Shown here one piece after another: positions 38,922 to 49,434 of a stretch of DNA of 64,000 bases. The position numbers were made by a program, and so were the translations under genes. The stretch spans positions 1,364,001-1,428,000 of the forward strand of contig JBCAMK010000003.1 of the NCBI GenBank assembly GCA_038503065.1. The letters are read 5' to 3'. The notes beneath the pieces are model-generated. The model was given only the letters and a program-made list of their open reading frames with translations. It was not told the DNA's origin and did no database searches. Every line of letters starts with the position of its first letter. Positions within the stretch are counted from its first letter, which is position 1. The stretch is from Paragyromitra xinjiangensis. Its lineage: Eukaryota; Ascomycota; Pezizomycetes; Pezizales; Discinaceae.

Positions 38922-39824
38922 GATTGAGATGAGTGTAGAAAGAAATAAAGAAGGAGGAGAGAAAGATAGAAGGAGAGAAGGAAAGAAGGAGGGAATTTCT
39001 TTAGAGGATGTTGAACGGCGAAAGCGAGCTCGAAATGGAGGGGGGGGATTGGGGATTATAAAGGATTGGAGCAGGATCTAAGCCTTCAATTTTTTATTTT
39101 CAAGACTAGATCGATCCTCTAGGACAAACAAAAGTTTTCTGTTCAAAACTTTTTTTACCGACAAGCCATACAGACTATCCCTAATTTACATGTACGTTCA
39201 ATGTCTTTAAATTTTGTCTGCATGGGTATCAAAAGGTACATTTACATCAAACTAGTTGCCTCCTTCCAATATTTGCTGCTCACTGCTAGCCTTCGTTCAC
39301 ATATTAGCAGCTATATGTACGGGGATTTTAAACCTTGGGGTGTCTGTGACTGGTACGAGAGTATATTCTGCTTTCCTAGCTATAATGAAGCGTGTCGATC
39401 CTGAAAACGAGATACTAGCTTCAACACCTTTTCTCCTAAGGGGGAAGTGAGGTTGACGATCTTATGCCTGCCTAAGAGACTACATTTCCCAGTTAGTACC
39501 ATAGGCACCTCGAGGATTCTATTACAACGACTCTACGAACTCAAAATTAATGATCATGAAGCTCAGCAGAACCTTGGTGAGAGCTCACTACAACCATTGA
39601 TTCAAGGGATATCCAAGCGACCTGAAAATATTCTAGAAGTAAAATATATTCTTGAGAGCCCTCACGAGCAGCTAAGAAGTACGTTTATAATTAGACTGAC
39701 CATCCACCAGTCCCAGACATACCCCCAAGTGACCCAAACTACACAGCAAACCTGTGTAACATCAAACCATCCTAGCTCCCACAGGCTAGTTCCCAATCCA
39801 TACTCCCTCGCTCCAAAACACCAA
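38922..39824. other. Intergenic region
   Basis: 5' flanks of the Pro/Tyr-rich gene and of the F-box/ankyrin pseudogene. One TACATGTA at 39187-39194. Confidence 0.5.
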
Positions 39825-40340
39825 ATGTCCCTCCCGCCCCTCACCAACGAGCTCCTCCTCCAAATCGCCCAATACCGAGCAATTCTCAAACGCGCATACA
39901 CAAAGAACCACTACTGTATCACGGTACTCTACCTCGCCGCCGCATCTTAAAACGAAGAAAAAATAAAACTTCTCTCAAAATCCAAAATCGGTCTCAAAAT
40001 CAATGATTTTATATACGCAGGGATACCGAATAATCCACTACCACCCATAGTAGTGCAGTATCTACTAGCAAAACAAGCCGATAGTGTAATTCAGGACAAT
40101 GACAGCAACACAGCCCTCCACTGGGCTGTAAAATGCGGTCATGAAGTCGTGTTGGAGCGGCTGCTAGAGGAGGGAGAGCATGGCAACCTGGAATTTTGTT
40201 TCGGCGAAAATGAAGCGATCGTTAGACTGTTGCTAGAGTACGGATCAGAGGTCAATGCCGTGGATGTAGATGGGGATACGCCACTTCATATAGCGGCTGG
40301 TGAAGGTCTTGAGTCTATCGCTCGGTTGCTCCTTGAGTAG
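39825..40340 (+). pseudogene. F-box/ankyrin pseudogene
   Basis: The frame starts MSLPPLTNELLLQIAQYRA, the usual start of the local F-box/ankyrin genes, but jumps directly to the segment that normally follows the F-box (HYCITVLYLAAAS). About 20 residues of F-box core are therefore missing. A TAA at 39948-39950 stands where the family has Gly, and the same frame continues through ankyrin repeats (TALHWAVKCGHEVVLERLLEE, TPLHIAAGEGLESIARLLLE) to a TAG at 40338. Both the deletion and the nonsense codon argue against a functional product. Confidence 0.75.
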
Positions 40341-41270
40341 TTGAATCTACATATTAGGTGTATAGGTAATGAGCTTGATTGGGTGGTTTTTTTGAGTACT
40401 ATTTTGATTTACGATGGGTCTTGGGAAGCTTTCACATAGCCTTGGGGGGGGTTAAGGTGTCAACTGGGTTATGTCTATAACACAGGGAGCTCCAGGGAAT
40501 AGAAAGTGAGATTATGAAATTTACATGTAGTCACTGATTCCGTTTCAGTAATTATGTACATATCAGCAATGATAACCGATCCAACTATCAAGACTGACTC
40601 GCATAATTAATACTCCACCCAGCTAGTACTATCACTAGCCCCGATCAAAGAAAAGTTGTCCTAGTCTCGATCTCGAGGGAAGAAAAGCTTCAAACCTAAA
40701 TCCACGCACGATATCAGAAAATATTCCTAGAGAGCCGGTCGGACTAGACTAAACCCTCCAATTCATCCCTTTCCTCGTCGCAGAAATAACCCGTTACTAT
40801 TTGAGAATGACTCTAGATAACAGCTTTACAGAATACAGTTATTGGGACTATGATATGCAGGTTTCCACTCCCCCATTCTCCTAAGAGAGAAACCGTGTAT
40901 GTCCACCAGGCTAGTACAAGGCTGTTACCTACCACCGTGTCCCGTATCTGCAAAGCCACAAGAAACACGGCCTTAGTAATCTATGGAGTGGATTATCTAG
41001 AGAGTCCTACTATGCATTGCTGTGCTGTGGAAAATGCATGTCTCTACCTAGTACTATCTCTACCACTGCTTTCAAAACTCGCATTTCCCGCCCAGTGCTT
41101 ACAAAATGTCCAACTCGATCAAGAAAACACATTTCACCAATACCAGATACACTTAAAACGATAACTCCCATATCCAAAGCCAGACTCCATACAAGAACCT
41201 AGCCAAACATAGTACCATAAATCACACGATATCACTCGAACATCAACCACATCCAGCGAACAAACCCCCA
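40341..41270. other. Intergenic region
   Basis: No supported gene. One TACATGTA at 40522-40529, with the same following bases (GTCAC) as the copy at 37373. Confidence 0.5.
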
Positions 41271-42585
41271 TCACAAATACCCCCCTGCACCTCCTTCCTG
41301 CGGGGGTGCAATAACCGGCTGCACACCCTTCAATCTATACGCCCCATTCTCATAAACATACCCCAACTTCCCCAACCACGTCGACGCCGTCCGACTACTC
41401 AACGTCGACCCCCCCCTCCCCGCCTCGCCCCCACCCTCACGAATCCCCCTCCAATACCCCAAAACCGCGACGGCCAACCCCGCAGCCGTAAGCTCTACTC
41501 TCATCAGCACCCACCCACCTCAAGAGAAGAAAAAAGAAAGAAAAAACTTACTATCCCCCATAGCACTGACACGACTAATATGATCACGAATAAACCTCAC
41601 CGTCCCTTCATCCTCCAACTTGCTCGGAACCTTCGCATTCTTCCCCTGCGCCCCAGCAGGAATAACCCTCTTCTTAATCCACTCCTTCTCGTGTCTCACG
41701 ATCCGATCCGCAACCTCCCGACCCTTCCGGTACGTATTCGCGACCGTAAGCGCCAGGTCCATCCGCGGGGTGTTGACGCGGTTCATACGCTGGATATTCA
41801 TGAAGTGGAGGACCTGTTCGTGTCGGTTCAGATCTTGACCCTTCGGACGGTGGATTTTCGATTTAAGAAGTTTCTCCATATCGGAGATAGCTACCCTTGT
41901 TAGTTAAGCTAGTAGTAGGAGGGCAGGGGGGGGTACCGGAGTCGAGGATGGTTTCTTTGAGTTTTGGGGTGGTGACTCGGGGCCATTTGGTTATTGCTGT
42001 GGTGAGTTCTTCGCGGTGTTGGCGGACGGGGTCGGGTTCTGGGGGGGTTGGGATGGGGTTTAGGGATTGTGCTAGGGATCGTGCTGTGGCGCGCTTTCTG
42101 CGGCGCCAGAGGGTTTGCCGGCAGACGGGCTTGCCGCTGGTGAAGTTGTAGGGGCTTACTGTGGGCGGGTTTGGTGGAGGTGGGGGTTGGTGTTGTGGGG
42201 AGGTGAGTAGTGGTGGGTCTGGTGGGTTGGGAGGTGGACTGGCGGGGGAGGAACTGGTGAGGAAGTAGGAAGGGGAGGAGTAGGAAGGGCCGGAAGGGTA
42301 CTGGAATGGTTTCGGCGCGGTGTAGTCTGTAACGCAAGGTTTAGGTGGAGCTGGGGTTGCAGAGGTTTTTGAAGCCTCTGGTGGAGGTTGTTTGATCTTT
42401 TGTTCGATCTTTTGTTCTACATCTTCTCGCTCGTCTCTGTCGCTGCTGTTGTCGGGTACTGCGGTATCTCGTGTTTGTGAGGGGCCTGGGGCGAGACCTC
42501 CGGTTTCTCGACGCTCTTTGGCTTTCTGCTTCTTGATGTTGTTTGCGTTTCGGCAGGCTATCTGCCGTTTGCTGGGTCGTGCCAT
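41271..42585 (-). CDS. Protein with a transposase-like helix-turn-helix region but no catalytic domain, 403 aa
   Basis: Three exons, 42585-41937, 41890-41552 and 41494-41271. Intron 1 has branch site TAACTAAC; intron 2 is pyrimidine-rich; joins are in frame. The start MARPSKRQIACRNANNIKKQ and the C-terminal block STLSSRTASTWLGKLGYVYE resemble the N-terminal DNA-binding part of a fungal DDE transposase-like family. There, a similar SERTARRWLxxLGF block is followed by a GVYVDGHER-type segment and the catalytic core. Here the protein ends about 25 residues after that block, so no DDE catalytic domain exists. Between the two is a 130-residue Pro/Ser-rich linker and a basic helical region (RHEKEWIKKRV). 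It could be a domesticated DNA-binding protein or a truncated relic; the intact three-exon frame favours the former. Family assignment is from memory. Confidence 0.6.
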
Positions 42586-43188
42586 GGAGATGCGGTGGGG
42601 GGTTGTGGTGGGGAGAGTTGGAGATGTGGAGAGAGCTGAAGCTGTGAAGAACTAGGCCGGATTAGTAGATTACGTCATTCGTGTAACGGTGGGAATAGAG
42701 AATTTGTCTGAGAATGGAAGTGGAATAGGAATGGATTACTGTAAGAGAGTGGTGTTTTGTGGGTTAATGGTTGTTGGGTGGATATGTTAAATGAGTGATT
42801 AATAGATCGAGGAGACAGACAGTTGGGTTAACTGCCCCTCTAATCCACGGAACGATTGATTACTAGAGTTAGGGATTTAGGGATTGAGAGGAGGTAAAAG
42901 AGGAAGAGGAAGAGAAGCCAGATAGCTATAGATACTAATAAATCTAGAGATGCACTGTCTTAACCTCCATACACGTACAGTATGATAATAGACAGTAACA
43001 AGTCTTGTAAAAGAAATATCCCACCCACGTAGAAGCCTCCGAGTGATGTGATATGACTCGTTTTCGATCCAAACATTCAGGCATTCCTGCCAATTAAATA
43101 CCACCACGTCCTAATCATCTCCAGACACATTGCAGTTATAACTATAAACAGCAACACTTTGTTTCAAGACCAATACGTCTCCGCAGTA
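42586..43188. other. Spacer upstream of the helix-turn-helix gene
   Basis: 5' flank of the gene ending at 42585 and 3' flank of the hydrolase-fold gene. No other feature is seen. Confidence 0.5.
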
Positions 43189-43902
43189 CTAAACCTCGAC
43201 CGCCTCCTCCGGCACCCCAGCCCGACTCCCCAACCGTCTCCCAAAAAACTCCATAATAGGCCTCGCCTCCTCCCTCGTCCTCATCATCCCATCCCCATCC
43301 CTCCCACTCCACCTCACAACCTCCACACTCTCAAACACCCCCCTCAACCTCTCCTCCTCCTTCTTACCCACCACCGAATTCCTCTCCGCCCCTAAAACTA
43401 GCACCGGCGTCTTCCCCCTCCCCTCCGAATCCGCCGGCAAAACCCCCCCAATGCTAACCACCCCACCGTACTCCGTCTCCCACACAGCTGAATCTAACGC
43501 TACCATCCCCCCCTGTCCAAACCCTAGGAAAAAAATCTGTCTCGGCCTCCACCCACACCCCACCAGCGACTCCACAACCTCTTTCATCGACCCGCGAGTC
43601 CGACGGAACCCAGAGTCCCCGTCGAGTCCGCCAGTCGACTGATCAAACACAATATCATCCCCCCAGTGGAAGCCTGTGATATCGAATGGGAGTGGGGTTG
43701 GTGCACGGATGGATAGACATGCGGTTTCGGGGAGGTTGAGGTTGGAGCCGAGTGCTGCGAAGGGGGTGTGGGTGTCGCCGAGGCCGTGGAGGAGGATTAG
43801 GAGGTTTTGGGCGGGTTTGGAAGGGGGGGTTTTGGAGGGGGTGAGGGTGTAGGTTAGGGATTTGGGGAGCTCGGAGGGGGTGGGGAGACGTGGGGAGGTC
43901 AT
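43189..43902 (-). CDS. Phospholipase/carboxylesterase-fold protein lacking the catalytic Ser, 237 aa
   Basis: Single exon starting at the ATG at 43902. The fold is that of the acyl-protein thioesterase/carboxylesterase family: LLILLHGLGDTHTPF at 34-48, a GFHWGDD segment, and QIFFLGFGQGGMVALDS at 122-138. In active relatives the elbow reads GFSQGG with Ser as nucleophile; here it is GFGQGG with Gly129 (codon GGA). The usual Asp region reads GAERNSVV (Asn at 175) and no His is found at the expected C-terminal position. I recall related fungal sequences with the same FGQGG elbow, so this may be a conserved non-catalytic subfamily and not damage. The product is probably cytosolic, as no signal peptide is visible. 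Confidence 0.8.
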   Translation of the reverse strand: MTSPRLPTPSELPKSLTYTLTPSKTPPSKPAQNLLILLHGLGDTHTPFAALGSNLNLPETACLSIRAPTPLPFDITGFHWGDDIVFDQSTGGLDGDSGFRRTRGSMKEVVESLVGCGWRPRQIFFLGFGQGGMVALDSAVWETEYGGVVSIGGVLPADSEGRGKTPVLVLGAERNSVVGKKEEERLRGVFESVEVVRWSGRDGDGMMRTREEARPIMEFFGRRLGSRAGVPEEAVEV

Positions 43903-44721
43903 GGTTGTGGATTGTAGGTTGGTGCTGGGTGGGGCTCTGCGGGTATGTAGTATGAGGTCAGGCTTGGCGTGGGTTCATGGGTTAGCACTCGGGGGTGGTT
44001 TAGTAGGGGGTGGGTGGTTTAATAGGGATAGAGGTGTTTGGTATGTTTGGTATGTTCATATACTATTGAGGTCCTAATTAGAGTAGTCTGACTACTGTTT
44101 TCAGATGATGGTTAATCCAGTGGAGAGTTGCCTTATATGCAAGTTGGCGATATAGGCAGCTGCAGTAGGGATGTGGTAGACTATACCTCTACACTTATTA
44201 GGTAGATGGAGTACCAAGTTAGAACTCCACAATGCAGTCAATATCTCTACGGTGGAATATCTACAAGTTATTTTCTATGGTAGAACCGTGGTTTAATAGC
44301 TGTATGGTCCTGCGCATGCTCCTCGTATATTCCCCATAGATTATTATAATAACTACTAACAGAACACGAACCTCTATAGTTATCTTCTACTTTCTTTCCT
44401 CTGCTTACCTTTACCTACTCCAACAATACCACGACAGTATCACCACTCGATGCATCTCTCCAACAGACTGGATGCTGTACCCAACTCCCCCAGACACCTC
44501 CCAAGACTCTACATCTCCTCCCATATACGACTCCACTCTATACCCAAGAGTAAATACTCAGCAAAGACCAGTACAGCTCACCCCCAGCACGCGGTGTCAC
44601 TCGTCCTTTCTGTTACACAACAGCCTCGGCAAGGCTCATCTTGGCCGCTCTACGCCTCCAGAGCGCAGCTATATCTCGATCACCACTTCAAACTTCACAC
44701 TTCACCACTCCATTCAACAAA
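43903..44721. promoter_or_regulatory. Divergent upstream region between the hydrolase-fold gene and an F-box/ankyrin gene
   Basis: 819 bp between divergent ATGs. The first 120 bp is very G-rich on the plus strand and the last 300 bp is C/T-rich. No specific site is assigned. Confidence 0.4.
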
Positions 44722-46029
44722 ATGCCCCTCCTCACCCTCCCTAACGAGCTCCTCCTCCAGATCTCCTCAGATCTCGACCTCCAAAACACCTTCTCCCTCC
44801 TCGTAACATGCCGCCGCTTCTCCCTTTTCTACCCCCAGCTCTACACCTTTGCAACCTCAGACCGAGAACACTACATAACCTGTCTCTACTTCGCAGCCTG
44901 CTATGGCAACTGCGCCGTCCTCCACCACCTCCTCACCCACCCAATGCAAATCACCATCAAAACCCCCACCACCACCCTCTTCGACGGCACCCCACCACTC
45001 AACACCTCAACCCTCATCACCACCATCCTCACCCACGCACCAAACCTCCACATCTCCCTCTGCCCCACAGCCACAGACAACTACGGCCCCAGACTCCCCG
45101 ACACATCCGGCGCAACCCCCCTCCACCTCGCCGCCCAAAAAGGCAAAACCGCCCTCCTCCTCCACCTCCTCAACCTCGGCCACGACCTCAACGCACGAGA
45201 CGACCACAACCGTTGCGCCCTCTACTGGGCCTCCAGATCATCCCAACAATCCGCAGTAAAACTCCTCCTCTCCCAGCCCGGAATCAACATCGGAGACTCC
45301 TTCCACCAGAACGGAGAACATGACGACGACTTCCCCGAAACCCCACTTCACGCTGCTGCCTTCAACGGACATTTCGAAATCGCCAAGATGCTCCTCGACT
45401 GTGGCGCCAACGTGAATGCGCTCGATGGGAACCACTACACCCCGCTTATATGCGCTGCACGCAAGGAACACAATACCAGTGATCATAGAGTCGTGCGGTT
45501 GTTGATATCCGCCGGGGCGAAGCTGGATGTTAAAGAGGCGTATAACGGGGACACGGCACTCCACGAAGCGGTGTATCGGGGTAACTACAGTCTCGCGCAG
45601 CTGTTGGTAGAGGAGGGTGCGAACCCGGTGATCAAGACCTTGGATCCGCAGTATAATCGGTTAACACCCAGTGGGATTGCGGGGAGGGAGTATAATCGGC
45701 CGTTGCAGCTGATGTTGGAGACGCATCCGAATGCGGTGGGGTGGTTGGATGAGGATGGGAGGACGCCGCTGCATCGGGCGGCGATGGCGGGGGATGCGGA
45801 GTTGGTGGAGATTTTGTTGGAGATGGGGGTGGACCCCGAGAAGAGGGATTTTAGAGGGATTCGTGCGGAGAGGTTGGGGGGGTTGGGGGAGTTTATCAGG
45901 GCGAGGACGAGGGGGAGTGGCGTGCGGAGGGGGGAGTTGGTGGACCTTATGTGTAGGTGTGGGATGTATGCGAGGGTTTGTAAGTCGTGGGAACGGAAGG
46001 AGATGTGGGTGCCGGAGTTTTTGGACTGA
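44722..46029 (+). CDS. F-box/ankyrin-repeat protein, 435 aa
   Basis: Single-exon frame; the ATG at 44722 (CAAAATG context) is chosen because the next residues (MPLLTLPNELLLQISSDLDL) are the standard start of this F-box family, although the frame extends 27 codons upstream. The F-box (residues 6-45) should recruit Skp1. Ankyrin repeats follow: ATPLHLAAQKGKTALLLHLL, ETPLHAAAFNGHFEIAKMLL, DTALHEAVYRGNYSLAQLLV and RTPLHRAAMAGDAELVEILL. It is probably a substrate adaptor of an SCF-type ubiquitin ligase; the substrate is unknown. The coding strand changes from C-rich to G-rich midway. No disruption. Confidence 0.85.
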   Translation: MPLLTLPNELLLQISSDLDLQNTFSLLVTCRRFSLFYPQLYTFATSDREHYITCLYFAACYGNCAVLHHLLTHPMQITIKTPTTTLFDGTPPLNTSTLITTILTHAPNLHISLCPTATDNYGPRLPDTSGATPLHLAAQKGKTALLLHLLNLGHDLNARDDHNRCALYWASRSSQQSAVKLLLSQPGINIGDSFHQNGEHDDDFPETPLHAAAFNGHFEIAKMLLDCGANVNALDGNHYTPLICAARKEHNTSDHRVVRLLISAGAKLDVKEAYNGDTALHEAVYRGNYSLAQLLVEEGANPVIKTLDPQYNRLTPSGIAGREYNRPLQLMLETHPNAVGWLDEDGRTPLHRAAMAGDAELVEILLEMGVDPEKRDFRGIRAERLGGLGEFIRARTRGSGVRRGELVDLMCRCGMYARVCKSWERKEMWVPEFLD

Positions 46030-47062
46030 TGGGGGGGAGTGGGTTTTACTTGAGGATTGGGGGACGAGGCTGGGAGTATCTTGCTCTGGAAGGCTCTGTA
46101 ATTTAGGCCTAGGCCTTATGGGATATCATGACTATACTGTATTTCTAAAAGATCAGGTTGTAGCTGTAGAACGGTTCTGGGTGGAGCTATTGGGTGGGTG
46201 GTTCGTATACCTTCTTTAGTTATAAGGCAGATACTCAGGGATTAAGAGTGGTATTACATATAGTCATTATCCTAATAAATTACTTCAGTGAGTCAGGATG
46301 CCTTGGTAGTTTTGTAATTGGCAGTAGGTAATAGACGTAATATCCCTCTTCTTTTCTTTTTCTGGTGGCAGCACAACATTTCTGTAGGGCTGAGCTCGAC
46401 TTGTTACAGTAAGGTACGAGAAAGTTATCGTAAATACACGATATAGTTAAAGAATAACCAAAACAACGGCGAAGAGGAGTAAATACACCTCTATATGCAA
46501 ATGCACAGCCTTCTCTCGGCCGAATAAACCCCGATATGCCGAGAATAGTAAATACCAAGAAATGGCAAGCCAGATGAAGTGGAGCGAATGCGAGTGCCAC
46601 AAACACCTTGGAATAGCAAGAAGCATCTCGATATCCAACAACTCGCAGCACCAGCAGACGAGTGATATCTCATGAAGCCATTTCTACAACTTCTCTCCCC
46701 CTCCTCTTCTCTCCAATAACATCACCACTCCATTCTCCAGTAGAAACTCCATAATAAACCCCCCCAGAAATACCCCCACTGCAAATCCTCTTACATAAGC
46801 ATCTCAGAGTTGAGGCTCAACCAGGGATCTGTCATATCCGGAATAGGAAATACAGGCGAGTCGGGGAGTCTTTTATGCACGAGTGAGCGTGAATTCTCCA
46901 GCTATCTCTTCCTCCACATCCTCACCAGCGATCCTCTCCCCCCCTTTCCCTCCCCCTCCACCCCACTGCAATTCCCCCCATCGCTCCTGTCGCTCCGTCC
47001 TCCCGCGCGATCTCCCCCCCGCGCTCGCCCTCGACGCGCCGAGTCACGTGGAAGCTCCCAAC
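46030..47062. other. Intergenic region upstream of SGF11
   Basis: Carries the 3' flank of the F-box/ankyrin gene and the SGF11 promoter. The final 200 bp is extremely C-rich on the plus strand. Minus-strand frames at 46280-46673 are not supported. Confidence 0.5.
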
Positions 47063-48719
47063 ATGACCTCCTCCAGCGACTCAGGCAGCGACACCAGCTC
47101 CTCTTCAACTCCCCCCCCAAACTCTCTCGCCGGCCTGGTTCTCCCCCTCCTCTCCTATATAAAAGCCCTCATTAACGCTCCTAGTCTCTCTCCATCTTCG
47201 CCGACCTCCTCAGCAATCTCACCCACGACATCGCGCTGCAGACCCACCACGCCGAGAAGCTCCTCCGCACGCGGCAGCAACACCTCCTCCCCGACACCTC
47301 CCCCCCCCCCGCAAGCACCCCAAACCCCCTCTCTACCGTCCCCTCCGAGATCCTCTGCGAGCGCTGCCGTCTCCCTATCCGCGCCCCGGGCGCCCCCTCC
47401 AGCGCAAAAAAGAAGTACTGTCCCCAACAACCATGGCACAACACCCAACTCCACGACATCTACGGCAACCCCTTCCCCACCATCAAAGACAAAAAACCCA
47501 GCACCTCCTCAACCGACTCCCCCCCCGAAAACACACCCCCTACCTCCAACCCAGGGAAAAAACAAAACTCCTCAGCCCCAGGCATCTACTTCCCCTGTCC
47601 CATCTGCAGATACGAAAAAGTCCTCTCGAGCAAATTCACCTCCCACCTCGAAAAATGCCTCTTTGGCGGGCGGAAAAGCTCCCGCGCAGCAATGGCCAAA
47701 ATCAACTCCTCGGGCTCGGGCTCAGGAATCAATAGTCCTATGTTAGCTCCAGCCGACGCTCCTAAAGTCTCGTCTCGCAAACCTAGTCCGGAGAAAAAGA
47801 GTAAATCGCCTGTGCCAAACCTTAATGGTGAGGATACACCTACATTGCCGCCGAAACCGACTTTTGCGGCGGCGGCGGTGGCTACGACTTCTACGCCGAA
47901 GAAGAAGAAGAAGAAGGTTGTGGCTGCTCCGGTGGATTTACCGCCGCCTCCGACGCCGAGTAAGATTGATGTTCCGCCGCTACCGCCGTTGCCGCTGTTG
48001 GTGGCGCCGGTTGCGGCGCCGGTTAAGAAGAGGAAGAGGAAGACGGAGGCGGTGGTGGTGCCTGCCGTGCTGGGGGAGTCGCAGAGTGTAGGTGGGGATG
48101 GAGGGGATGGGAGTATTACGGTTTCGAAGCCGCCGGTGTCGAAGAAGCAGAAGTTGTCGATGGCGGCTGCGGAGAAGGCGGAGAAAGGGGAGAAGATGGA
48201 AAGGGAGAAGAGCTTGATTGGTGAGGGGTTGCCGATTAAGAAGAATCAGGTTAATAAGTTTAAGTCTGGACGGGGGAATAGTCCAAGTTCTGGAGGTGGG
48301 GCTAGGAAAGATGGAAGGGTATGTTTCTTTTTATTGCTAGTTAAGACGTGACTAATGGGTTATAGACATCATCTCCTAGCCTTCTTGCTTCCCCGCCGAC
48401 AACTCACAAACCCCTCCCTCCGAGACCTCCTATCCCCCTCTCTGGAAATCCTCTCGCCTCCCCACCACCCTCTGCTACCCCGAAGCCGCGGAAACCGAAA
48501 CCTGGATCACTGGGTGGCTCTGCGAAGAAGTTTGGTGAAGGGTCGGTGAAGAAGAACGGGAAGTCAAAGTTGAAGAAGGGCGTCAACGTGGGTCCAAGCG
48601 TGGGTACGAGTTCAGGCGTGAGTGTGGGCGTCAGTGGGGTTGCGGGGAAAACTGTGCCGAGAGTAGGAGGGAAAAGTGTACCAGTACCTGGAGTGGCGAG
48701 GAAAGGAGTGAAGGAGTGA
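47063..48719 (+). CDS. SGF11: SAGA-associated factor 11 (deubiquitinase module), 520 aa
   Basis: Three exons, 47063-47137, 47185-48318 and 48366-48719, in frame. Sgf11 is the zinc-finger subunit of the SAGA histone H2B deubiquitinase module in the nucleus. Its N-terminal helix binds Sus1/Sgf73 and its zinc finger contacts Ubp8 and the nucleosome. The helix is visible at about residues 26-55 (SIFADLLSNLTHDIALQTHH). The zinc finger is CPICRYEKVLSSKFTSHLEKC at residues 163-183 (Cys163, Cys166, His179, Cys183), followed by the basic GGRKSSRAAMAKINSS that touches DNA in the yeast protein. The C-terminal 300 residues are Lys/Pro/Ala low-complexity with several KKKKKK and KKRKRK stretches, far longer than in yeast (99 aa). 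The first intron (47138-47184) is inferred from frame change and a CCTAG acceptor. Confidence 0.85.
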
Positions 48720-49434
48720 AGTTCAGTGAAGCAGATGCTAGGGCAAGGGGAAGTGAGGGGATGGAAGTGGGGAAACGGGTTGTACAGTTATTCATCGGGG
48801 CGTCTACTACCTATTTCATTTTCAGGCTGTTTTTTGGGTCGTGTTGTTAGTTTGTTTTGATTATTGGAGGGTTTTAAGGTTCGAGTATATAGATTCATAC
48901 CATAACCACGCGGTTTTTTAAACTATGGGCTGTTGAAGTGCTTTTGGTGGGGGCTTTGCAGGTTGGATCATGAGGGATCACTCGGATGGTGTGTTGGACA
49001 GGGCGTGAAGCTTTGAGTCTTATTGATGTGACTTTGGAGATGGGAGTGTTACTCGCTTGGGTCTCGTTTATCATTGGCGCATCTGCGGCTATGTATATCA
49101 TTGCCTCTTGGCAGCCTGAACCCTTTAGCCGGCCTTAAGATCGCTATGCTAGTAGGCTCGTAAGATGAGACGTTTGACGAGGGTGGGCGGGTGAAATAAA
49201 ACACCCTAACGCCAACTACCGATCTTGTCGACTAGAAGCAGTTGCGAGCAACTTATCCCTAATAAAGTCATTCTATTGATTGTTGGAACCTGGATGCTCT
49301 TTTCGTCACGGAAGCTTATATGTTTACGACTCTAGTCCTTAGATGTTAGTCTGCAGATCACCAAGACTCCCCCTCACTACCAGTAGTAGATACAACAATC
49401 ATCTTCCATCAACACTACAGACATTTTAACCAAT
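48720..49434. other. Spacer between convergent SGF11 and F-box/ankyrin genes
   Basis: 3' flanks only. No gene or repeat is recognised. Confidence 0.5.

Noticed and set aside
44808..45323. 171-codon and 118-codon plus-strand frames
   Set aside because: Pro/His/Arg-rich shadows of the C-rich half of the F-box/ankyrin gene.
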